DNA from: Apostichopus californicus
Lineage: Eukaryota; Echinodermata; Holothuroidea; Aspidochirotida; Stichopodidae
Length of the DNA stretch: 41,648 bases
NCBI GenBank assembly: GCA_020650975.1
Contig: JAIPMN010037389.1
Span: 1-41,648, forward strand
Direction: 5' to 3'
In this document: piece by piece, positions 1-9,597 of the stretch
Numbering within the stretch: position 1 is the first letter of the stretch
How the letters are laid out: the number at the start of each line of letters is the position of its first letter
The notes under the pieces: generated by a model
What the model was told of the DNA's origin: nothing
What the model saw: only the letters and a program-made list of their open reading frames with translations
Database searches by the model: none
Made by a program: the position numbers and the translations under genes

Positions 1-375
1 TAACACTTGTCAAACTGTGTCAAATTCCAACTGATAAAATGCTAACCAATTGTTTAGCCAATTAATTTATTTAAAGATGCAGGATGCAGAAATGACATCG
101 TTAGACATTATAGATCAAAGTGTTCATTAGAACCCGTACTTGTATGTTATCATAAAAGAGAAGTGAAGGAAACCGCAGATTTACGAGTTTGGTTAACCGT
201 GTATCCGTATCCCCCAAGGATTAAAACGTCGGTTCTCTGTCCCCTTGCGTATAAATAGAGCCAATATCAATAAATCATACACCACGGGTAAACGAAACCA
301 GTTAGAAACTGCTTAGGACACCATTTATTGTGGAGTTAACGATTACAACGACAGTTAATTTCCTCCTCATTATCG

Positions 376-409
376 CCCCGACCCCCGACCCAACCCCCCC
401 CCCCCGCCC
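376..409 (-). repeat. C-rich run, potential G-quadruplex on the minus strand
   Basis: Runs of 4, 5, 3, 12 and 3 cytosines are separated by one to three bases. The minus (transcribed-sense) strand therefore has a G-quadruplex-type pattern inside an intron of the array. Confidence 0.6.
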
Positions 410-717
410 TCTCAATAAAAATAACAGGAGCAAAACAAAAATTGTGTTTTGGAACATTGTGCTATATCAAGATTATTGAAATATAATACACGCATTTGCC
501 TCTATTTAACAAATTGAATGTTTAATAGCCTATTTGGTTTTCGGTTGTCATAACCATAGAAAGCAACGTATGATACGTATAGCATTAATCTCACTCTATT
601 AACTGTAATGAAAGGATCCACTGTCTAATTAAAATATTGTAGCTCGAATACTACGAATAAATGTAACTGGCTATAGTAACCAGACAAAACTTATGTGAAA
701 TGATTGAATAATGATAC

Positions 718-745
718 CAGGGAGTTGTTCCATAACAACTCCCTG
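718..745. repeat. Perfect 12-bp inverted repeat with 4-base loop
   Basis: The arm cagggagttgtt at 718-729 and its exact reverse complement at 734-745 flank the loop ccat. The paralogous stretch below module 3 exon b (about 19050-19100) lacks it, so it looks inserted. It could be the hairpin end or a relic of a foldback element or a Helitron-like element. No clear CTRR end follows. Confidence 0.7.
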
Positions 746-860
746 ATGATACTATACTCTCTATGAATGTCAAAATATGAAATTGATTGTAAGGATACTA
801 TACTGTCTATGAATATGTTGTACACATACGTATTGATACGTTACTCATTGTAATACTCAC

Positions 861-1069
861 TCTAGCTCTTTCAACATATGTGACTGTTGTACAAACATCA
901 ATATGTCAACAACCTCTGTCTCTGTCATTTCTCTTCCTTCATTAAAGGTATTCATCACTACCTTCTTTACTGATACAGGACAGGATATACGTAGCCCTGA
1001 ATGTAGGATGACGTCACCAGCATCAATCTCACTGAAGGACGCACACAGCTGCAGACAGGAGATAGGAAT
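861..1069 (-). CDS. Module 4 exon b, core exon (69 codons + 2 nt); last exon in the window
   Basis: Acceptor cttccctcccttcag before ATTCCT and donor CTAGA before gtgagtatt. The peptide starts IPISCLQLCASFSEIDAGDV, includes ILHSGLRISCPVSVKKVVM, then NTFNEGREMTETEVVDILMF and VQQSHMLKEL(E). Just before the core it has one codon more than the other b exons (TFNEG against TEEG/TERG). The frame ends two bases into a Glu codon, so a further c exon is expected to the left of the window. No c-type sequence was found in bases 1-860. Confidence 0.86.
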
Positions 1070-1292
1070 CTGAAGGGAGGGAAGAAAATTAACGGAATTA
1101 TTACAGAAATGATTCCAGGATATTCGATTAAGTTTTATACACTGATCGATAACCACTCCAAAAGTCGTCAATTTCTATGTCAGTACTGTAATATATCTTT
1201 CTCGAAATTTAATTTGTCTAAATGTCATTCAGGAGTAATAATCGTAGTTTAAAATAGGCCTTAAGCATTGTACATATTTACAAGGATTGTCG

Positions 1293-1322
1293 AGGGAAGG
1301 GGGTGGAAGGGCGGGGGGGGGG
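1293..1322 (+). repeat. G-rich run with G-quadruplex pattern
   Basis: Guanine runs of 3, 5, 3 and about 10 are separated by loops of 2, 5 and 1 bases (aa, tggaa, c). It lies 224 bp from exon b of module 4, on the strand opposite to the gene. Confidence 0.65.
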
Positions 1323-1603
1323 TAGGTGATCAATAATGACAAGGTGGGTGTATATTGCCTGTTACCCACAAAAGTGGAAAAAAGAAATAAAATCTTGTGT
1401 ATGGAAGGTTGCGCCATATTGTCGTTTTGTGATATGAGTAATAGCGACAACGTTGTTGCTTTTCTTCTTTGAACTGTGGCACCTCACCTTTAATTATGTG
1501 ACATCAGTAGTCACACAGACTCACTGTATGACGCTATACGCCATACACTTAATCACATATTTTTACGTCATTTCACGGAAGGGATTTTCTGTTCAGCTCA
1601 ATT

Positions 1604-1633
1604 ATCATCATCATCATCATCATCATCATCATC
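1604..1633. repeat. (ATC)10 microsatellite
   Basis: Ten uninterrupted ATC units in the a-b intron of module 4. The run of histidine codons they make on the plus strand is not evidence of a gene. Confidence 0.95.
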
Positions 1634-3723
1634 TGCAACTATTACTAACATTTACACTGATTTGATCTCCACAGATTTGTTGTCTTGGAACTGGTTCTTA
1701 TTTCAAGAAAGAAATAGCGTTGGATCAATGAGTCATCCGTTCCCATCCTTCCTCAAATATATTCTCATTGTAAAATAGAAGGTAAACGAAGGGATCTTTG
1801 TTTAGCTCATTTTAACATTGTTTGATTCGTATCGACTTAATTTAATAAGCTGTATATGTTCTCTATTGTCTTCTACGAATACATGGTTAATATGGTTTAC
1901 ATATGTCTATCAGTCTGGTGTCCTCAAATGACATTTGACCTCTTTGAGGTAATATCAAAGTACGTAAGTTTAGAGAGTATGAAAATCACATACCCACCCT
2001 CAAATCGCATTATTACTTATAGATGCTCTTGTGTGGAACTATATTACGTGTTATTCTGTGTAACCGTCTTTTGTGATCCTTTTTTATATATTTGGAAAGT
2101 TAGTGCTTATATACTCCTTTATTGTATAATGGAAGAACCTTCATGGGTACATGGAATGAGAGATGGTTTAATTGAGCATACTTGAATACTCATACAGAGC
2201 TTTAATATCGTATCTTTAACGTACTTCATCCTTTGCTGATACGGAAGCTCCCAGAGATTCGGCTAAGGACTACATAATTATTCCATCATGTACATTTGTT
2301 GTCATCGCGTTTACAAGGCAAGGTGCCACATAAATTCAGACGTGTATGGCAAGCAGTGTGGAACAAACACCGCATAATATAACCGCGTATTACTTTGAAT
2401 ATATAAGCGTATCAATTCGATATATATACGCGTGTATATTATAAGCCAATCATAAGGCTTAAATATATCCGCGTATTATTTGGAATATAAACACGTGTTA
2501 ATTTTAATACATATACGTAATAATTAATCATGTCTTTGTCTAGATCATATACGTTTGGCCTGGGTGTACGTCAATCAAGACTAACTTTGTAATCTCTCAG
2601 TTATAGCAATGACGAGGCTACAATGTGATAACTCTCGAAACCCGCTTGTGAAAGCTATTAGACATGCCAGTTATTGTCTGATTTAATACGCGTGTATATT
2701 CAAATTAATACGCGTATATATTCATAGTAATACGAAGATATTGTGAGGTGTTTATCCTAAATGGCTTGCCATAGAAGTGCGCTGCTACCCTTGCAAAGAT
2801 TATCTTACGTCCAGACAGTAAATTAAATTAATTACTGCATACGATAAACACCGTATATGTTTGTAAAACAAGTTGAAATTTCCTTCAATGCGATTCTGTC
2901 ATTCATAAGTATGGTTCTCTTTGAGTCTGCATACAGTTTAAGGAGTATCTGGCGATAGTTAATTTACCAATCATTTTCATTGTTTGAAAAAATATACTGC
3001 ATGTTCAAACTAATTTACTTATTTAGCATATGTGTTCATCGTCCAGTTCTTAGGTGATTTCTGTAAGATAACTGTTATATATTAAGAGTTTAGTTACATG
3101 TGTAAATAAAAGAAGTTCGTGTGCAATATGTAGATCGTGTGCACACCACCCTATGAAAGGCCGTACATACTTTAAGGAAAGGCCGTGCATACCAATGTAT
3201 TGTGTATAATGATCTAATGAAAATAAAGTATTCAGACACACTCTGGCTGTTGACCACTAAATACCGTCTCCTAGGTACTCTCTAACATGTCATTCTTGGA
3301 ACCTCCCGGGTCTCTATACACATTTTCCAAGATATAAAAATAAATACCTTAATCGTTTAGTTAACGTGAAGGACCATTCTTCTAGTGGGGTTATTATATT
3401 TCAACCACGTCTATTCTCATCTCTGTCATATTCAGTCATAGTTATCATATATGCGTTATAACCGGCTTGTTAACATGACACTGTTCTGAGTATTACCTTT
3501 ATCGCATTTATTTCAATGATAAGTTTCGTAATGTTTTTTAGTATTGTTATGTATCATTTATCTTGTTTATAGTTTTACCACACAAATACAAGTGAGTAAT
3601 AAATACAGAAAGGTTACGCCTGTCTTTGTATCATTTATAGTTAGCTGGTTGTCTAGCGGCAGATATCCGACGCAAAGTGAGGGCAGCACAACAACTATTT
3701 GTTACATACTTGTAATACTAGTT

Positions 3724-4327
3724 CTATCTCATCATGCTTTGCATTCCAGAACCACGTGAGAAGCGCTGGCTGACTTAGTACCGTCATTGTGCTGATTGAC
3801 TTTGAACCGTCAACATCATTGACTGGTTTAGTTAAGCCACAGTACTACGCTATTGTGTGTCTGCTGAACGTGGACGACTTTGTTCACAGCAGATAATAGC
3901 TCTTTTGTCTCTGAGTTGCTGGTTAGATAGCAGCTCTCTAATTTTCATTACGGTAATAGCCAACGTGTGTATAGTAGAACGATATAAGGATCTCTTATAT
4001 TGCTCTGTACAAGTATGTTAATTGCAGAAAGCTAGTGTAAAGAGGACAGGCATAATTGCGACGAACCTCGAAACTCTGATCTTGGATTCTGGGGAGCTTG
4101 ACTTCTCAGAAGAGTTACTTTGTGAGTATGAAAATGCAGACACTTTACAGCAAAAGGCTGATGAATCCCGACCAGCGGGAATAACACCTGAAATATCGGA
4201 TTACATAAAGAAAATGGTATCCGAGGTAGTTCAACATAGGCCTCAAAACGAAGGTTATTTGGACCAGCCAGAAGCCAAACGGGCAAGGCTTGATACTATT
4301 GACGATGACATACTTGTAATACTAGTT
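3724..4327 (+). mobile_element. Probable insertion flanked by a 20-bp direct repeat, with a coding-like frame
   Basis: The 20-base sequence from 3704 to 3723 recurs exactly at 4308-4327. The first copy matches ancestral intron sequence also found near 33044 and 39080. The second copy therefore looks like a target-site duplication around about 584 bp of inserted DNA. That DNA holds an open plus-strand frame (4028-4310) with clearly non-random composition. A 20-bp duplication without a poly(A) tail would be unusual for a DNA transposon and more like a retroposed piece. The element family is not recognised. Confidence 0.45.
4028..4310 (+). CDS. Unidentified acidic coding-like frame, possibly a mobile-element exon
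   Basis: The frame follows a plausible splice acceptor (tgttaattgcag). It starts KASVKRTGIIATNLETLILD, then has an acidic stretch (SGELDFSEELLCEYENAD), EISDYIKKMVSEVVQHR, and a basic patch EAKRARLDTIDDD that could be a nuclear localisation signal. Codon and residue use look coding, unlike the AT-rich surroundings. I do not recognise the family. N-terminal parts of transposon proteins with an acidic region and a KRAR patch are common, hence the guess. After DDD the frame runs into AT-rich sequence (ILVILVCTYNYL) that is probably not coding. It lies on the strand opposite to the repeat-array gene, inside its intron. Confidence 0.4.
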
Positions 4328-5187
4328 TGTACATATAATTATTTACAAAATATTAATATATTATATACTAGGCCTTTTTCGTACCCTTTGTTTCGCACAA
4401 ATCTCCAAAATTAAGCCTCCGTCTTTTGGAGAAATACAACTAGTGAGGAGTGAGGGAAGTTGGGGACTGTCGTTAGATATTATCTCAAGATGCATAACCG
4501 CCATAGGAATTTATAAATAGACTTGAAGCGAGAAATAAAAACAGCGACAAATAACAACTTTTTACATAGTGTAACCAGAGCATAACCTGGTTAATGTTAT
4601 GTATAGTTATCATTTTCTTTTATTTTCCTACTTTTGTTTTTATCCATTTAATCATTTTCTTTCATTTTCTTATTTTTGTTTCTATTCATTTGACAATGAA
4701 TAACCTTTACTTGGTAGTCTGGAGTTCCCTTAATTTTCACTTTTATTGCTAATTACTACATGGCAACAGTTAGTGGTCGGGTGGCCCTGTGCGACCTGTC
4801 TTTTTCTTAAGCTAAGTAATTGTTTTGTGTGGTCCCATTTTCTAGGAATATATGAATGGCTCCAAGAGTCTATCCCTTTTCAGAACTGTGGGTGAAATAT
4901 ACAGTTTTATAACTTTTTTGGGGGTTAGATAGGAATGTTTTGATGATAGATGATTATTCTAAATGTACCTAAGGACACCATAAGTTAAGTAATGTGGCTG
5001 GTAAAATATTTATTAAGTGTTAATTGACAGCTGGTTGGTCACTGGACCTCAGATACCAGGAAGTGGAGGACAAGCTGGTCTATAGTAAGAGGGGGAAAGT
5101 TGAGACAAAGGCTAAACTTGAATATTCAATAAACCAACCTTTGTGTTTAATTGGTTTAAGGTGGTCATGTGTGAGTTGCCTTGTACT

Positions 5188-5263
5188 ATTATTATGGGAT
5201 GTATTCTTATTATTATGGGATGTATTCTTATCATTAGGGGATGTATTCTTATTATTATGGGAT
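5188..5263. repeat. 21-bp minisatellite, about 3.5 copies
   Basis: The unit attatgggatgtattctt plus three bases starts at 5191, 5212, 5233 and 5254. Copy three has a small variant (attaggggatg). Confidence 0.9.
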
Positions 5264-5449
5264 GGAGTGAATAGGGTATCATGGTAGGGGGAAATTAAGA
5301 AAAGAGACTGACGCCGAGTTTGTAATAGTTAGAGGAGAAGAGGGGAAGGATTAAGTTTGAAATGGTTGGGCACGAGATCATAATTATTTTCTTAGGCTAA
5401 CTTCACCAGTAATAGAGTTGAGGACCAGTATTAAATTAATTAGAAGTTA

Positions 5450-5612
5450 AGTGGACACTTGAAGCTATTTACCCATGGAGTTTTTATAGAAGTTTAGTGG
5501 ATACCTGGAGCTTGTTCTACAAATGGATATTCTATTTTAGTAAACACCTGGAACTGTTTTACAAGGAAATTTCATATTTAATAAAAGTTTATCACCCGAA
5601 GCTGTACCAATG
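5450..5612. repeat. Degenerate minisatellite, four units of 43-47 bp
   Basis: Units begin at 5450, 5496, 5539 and 5586 with variants of agtggayacctggagct. They then run through a divergent linker that includes aaatgga or caatgga. The last unit overlaps an aataaa motif (5579-5584). Confidence 0.7.
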
Positions 5613-8519
5613 GAGGCAGAACTGCATTTCATCCTGTGCTTATATCTGGCAACCCTGTTATTTGTTTCGCTAATTTTCTGTTGTGATGGAACTATAAATC
5701 CCCATTTTAATTCTACGTCCTTGTTTGGATCCAGAAGTGAACCCCTGCGATGACCCAACCCGAGTGATGAACAGTCCCTCCTAGAGACGCCCCAAGCTGA
5801 GACGCCCAAGAGGTTATTTCCCCGAGTCGCGAGCTATCCAGAGAACCACCCAATCCAGAGACGTCCCAAACTAAGTGCACCGTCCTAGAAGTTCCCCAAG
5901 GAGACAATTTCGTTTTACAATTGTATTCGGTCGACCCGCGCCGCGATTTTGTTATTATTTCGTTGGGACTGATAAGTATTATTTTTCCATTAAGTTCAGT
6001 GGAGTCGTTATTGGAAGTAAGGGTTCCGAGATATGTAAGTTACACCCATTTATATAATTTCACATTAAGTTTAAGTAACCCCATTGATATTAATACAACG
6101 TCCATGTGCATAGTAAACACACCACTTAACCTTTATGTGTTTGTTTTTGTGTGAGCATTCCGCCTTCTTAAGTTGTCCCCACGATCTCAGAGTAAACCGG
6201 CCCTACCCTCATTTGAAGGTGCTACTTGTAATCTTCCCAAACTTAAAAATATATTTACGCCTGGTCACTGCGTTTTTGACCGGCTACAATAGCAACAACA
6301 TAAATAATGCAGAGGATAAAGTTCTATAGATGATAATCTCTTGCCACTGTATTCTCCATATTAATATTATTTTCACTATTTCTGTTTAACTAGTAACTCC
6401 GCTGCTCCCTTGTAGATGATTTAAACGCTGGAAGTCTCCATTTGACCCAGCTGTAATGGTGAAGCTTATGAAGTTATCTGATAGGATTGGTTGTAGCCTA
6501 TCATTTCGAATTGAAACTAAAGTTGAATAAATTATCACAGGCAAGTAACATTCTAAATCTCGGCATTGTGTTAAACGTTGGTCACTTCTAAATGATTTAC
6601 GGTAGAATTGTGGTTACCTAACAGTAGGTTATTTAGTACTTTCCCATGTTCTTGTATTTTCCAGATAATTGTTTGATCTTCATTTCATGAGGCTCGCGCT
6701 TGTACGGATTGAAGTAACTACAGCTAAGAAGCGTATAATTAAATCAGGATGACGCTTGTGCTGAATAAGAACAATACTTTGTGATTGGTTGAGAACGCAC
6801 ATCAGCCAAAGCTAACTGTACATAAAAGAGGTAATTACTTTGGACAAGCTAACTGTTGGCTGCGTTAGACGACATTACGTCGTTAGGGACCTTAATATTT
6901 TCAGGCGACATAAGTTAGGCGCATGTATGTTGACACTGCATTCTTACATTCAATGTGCTTTGATTTGCTGAAAAAAGGCAAAAAAAAGGTAAAAAAAGGG
7001 CAAAAAGGCAAAACGGGCCTTTTTTGATACACCACACGGTATGCTACAGTGATGATTCGTCATCTAGTCAAATCACATGGTATGGTGATATTAGCAATCC
7101 AGTCATTTTGTTTGAAGGGTAAAGCTATTCGTTTGTACTAATTTATACTCGTATAATTAGTAGAACGCTTGTGTCATTCTGACTTTCCTTTATATTTGGT
7201 TGAATTGAAGCGGCAGCACACTACAGAGAAAATCAACAGAAAAGAGGTATTATTTGGAAGAAACATATATCAGTAATTTTTAGTACGGAGCTCCGGAAGA
7301 GACGCGAGCAAAATGGCAGCACCTAAATATGACACTCTTAACATATCGTACTTCTATCTTAGTATTGTTTACTAACATGTTTGGTTACCTAACCAAACAC
7401 GGCGTTTCAGGGGAAAACGTTAATTTAATTTTGAAGCACTGGATTCTGAAAGAGCCGAATGAAGGAAAGTTAGGCTACATATTAAACGACCCTATTATTC
7501 CAAATGTCAAATTTTTAACTGGTTGTGACGAATTGAAACCGAACTGCATTTGTGTAACAGTTGTATCGATGGGTACCCTTGAAAACCATTGTGCAACAAG
7601 AAATAATATCACGTTAAGTATCATTTGAGGCAGAAGAGGTTTCAATCAAGGTGTCTCGGGATAACCAAGTGTTTTCGAGGTAATTTCATCGAAAGACAAT
7701 TATGCAGAGGTTACTTCAGGGGCTCCGTACTTAAGGCTCTGTGAGGATTCCCCAATTCTGCTTGACATTGTGGCTTTGAGGTTCAAACGTTTTTGTGTAC
7801 TATACAAAACCCACAGAAAGTAAATATGCGTAAGCACTGGCCCTTTCCTAGACTAAATCAATCTCTGCCTGTACAAACTGGTCCCCTTTACAGCCTTTAT
7901 TGGTCTCCCATTATGTCTATTTTAATGACAGTATGTTATCATCAAAGAACACATCGTTTATACGTCCCACGTATGATGTATATATACACACCTAATTACG
8001 ACGTCGACATCCCCTCTATCTCTTTGAGAGTTTTTCCCCTGTTTTTTAGCTTAACACGGTATTTGTACTTACACATATAACATACTGGAACAAACGTGCA
8101 ACGGGCCGTTGCTGTGTTAGCATATTACTTTAGGGCGGTATGTAAGGAGTATAAAAATACATGAAATTTGCGTTTATACTCAAATAAGAGAAACGCCATA
8201 TTGAAAGTTGTAAATATGTTATGAAGCATATTGTGGATAAATTCCTACTTGTATGATTTAGATGTAAACCTTAATCATTTAGGTGTCATCCAATGAGTCC
8301 CATAGTTTGATAAAAGTATTTCTGTTGACATGAATGCTGTTGTTATACATAACATATTTTATATTTTCTAACTGCACAGTGAGCGCTCTGAGTGTCCGAT
8401 GCTACTATACGTGCGTGTTTAACCAATGTATTAACTGTAGTTGGTAGTCTGTCTAAATGTTGCTTTACACATATTATAAACAGGTCACGTGTAACCACAG
8501 ATTCCATTTCAAGGAATTA

Positions 8520-9597
8520 CGAAGGCAAAGATCAAAGACAATTCATATTATTCAGTAACCTCAAAACTCTCCAATATTCGAATTTAAAGTTAACCGCTTC
8601 CTGTTTGACTGAATACGCTCGCTTAAAAAATTGGCAAAGTACACAGATTACGTAATACGCTTGGAGTTACATATTGAGGACGTCAGAGAGGAACAAGTCT
8701 CGTAATAAAGTCATTTTCCGTGGGGTAGCCTTCCCGTAGAAAATAGTCGACTGTTGTAACTAGGGCTAGAAATTTAAAGGCATTGCAACTTCCTATAAGC
8801 ACAACGCAGTTTGAAATATTAACGCTGCACCTGAAGGTCATAGTGACGAAAGCATCAAGTGTTCTCTCTTCTTAAAATGTTCGAGACAAAGAAGGTCTAG
8901 GGTACGCTAAACAAGCACACTGAAGCTAGGTCTAGTGTATGTTAAGTAACAGTAAGAATGCTGACTGTAACGTTAAGCATACAGCATGCCTTGCCGGACT
9001 TGGGCTTACTTAATATACAATTCAAATGGAATGTTCCTTGTATGACCACGGATGTCGTTCCTCATCACTAAGGTAGCTCTAAGTTACGCTTTATTTGGCA
9101 ATAGTTTTCCAAGTCTGCATTGACTGTTAAACAGCCTTCTGGAATGAAAGAAGCTTCGTAAAAGTATCCACTTCGTGGCAACATACACACTCCACCTGCG
9201 TAGGCATTATCGCACAGTTGCCACATGGTCCTGTTCCCTGTGTACTCTTACGTTTTCCTTTCCTGTAATGTATATGTTGTTAATATCATCAGGCTGCGAC
9301 CCTGACATTGAACTTTCTTTGATTTCTTTCGTTTTGGCTGAGAACTTGTAATGACATTGATGTTTTCTGATTGTGATTAGTATAGCGTTTGTACGGAGAA
9401 AGCGCTACTGCTAGATTGAGTTGTTCCTCTCTGACGTCATCAATATGAAATGCTATGCATATAACATAATCAATGGGGCTTGCTGTGTATTGTGCAAGGT
9501 GAGGCCCAGGAAGCGGTTAACTTAAAAATCGAATACTAGAGAGTTTTGGGGTTACTGAATATTACATATTGTCATTGATCCCTGTCTTCGATATTCA
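8520..9597. mobile_element. Long inverted-repeat element (arms about 180-200 bp, spacer about 700 bp)
   Basis: The sequence at 8523-8605 (for example ttcagtaacctcaaaactct and gttaaccgcttcctg) reappears as its reverse complement at 9507-9590. Further in, gacgtcagagaggaacaa near 8678-8695 matches the reverse complement of 9420-9437. The arms have diverged by scattered substitutions. This is the structure of a foldback element or non-autonomous DNA transposon with long terminal inverted repeats. I did not find clear target-site duplications. The interior shows no protein. Confidence 0.6.

Larger units (their letters stand above)
1..860 (-). other. Intron 3' of module 4 exon b
   Basis: No exon was found. 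The part nearest the exon is paralogous to the sequence below the other b exons (shared stretches such as gcaacgtat...cactctatt and gtatattgttgtac-like runs), so it is ancestral module DNA. It also holds a C-rich run (376-409) and a perfect hairpin (718-745), listed separately. Confidence 0.6.
1070..3703 (-). other. Module 4 a-b intron, ancestral part
   Basis: No exon was found. This stretch aligns in order with the a-b introns of modules 1 and 2. About 1200-1260 corresponds to 31290-31350, 1490-1520 to 31998-32030, 2870-2990 to 32584-32720, and 3690-3720 to 33030-33065 and 39067-39100. It contains a G-rich run, an ATC microsatellite and a cluster of ACGCG motifs. Confidence 0.55.
4328..8500 (-). 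other. Module 4 a-b intron, inserted or diverged DNA
   Basis: I could not align this stretch with the introns of modules 1-3. No array exon was found. It contains the two minisatellites listed separately, a GC-richer part at 5700-5960 that could be LTR or transposon sequence, an A-rich run of aaaaaaggc-like units (6970-7013), and short open frames without recognisable motifs. One of these frames, 7329-7628 plus, has somewhat coding-like composition in its second half (VKFLTGCDELKPNC, SMGTLENHC). Confidence 0.4.

Noticed and set aside
1453..1665. Plus-strand frame with a run of nine histidines
   Set aside because: The histidines come from the (ATC)10 microsatellite and nothing else in the frame looks like protein.
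6970..7013. A-rich run as the poly(A) tail of a retroposon
   Set aside because: It is a degenerate aaaaaggc tandem repeat in the middle of other sequence, with no target duplication found.
7329..7628. 99-codon plus-strand frame as a gene
   Set aside because: No recognisable domain, an AT-rich start, and no splice or homologue support. Kept only as a remark in the intron entry.
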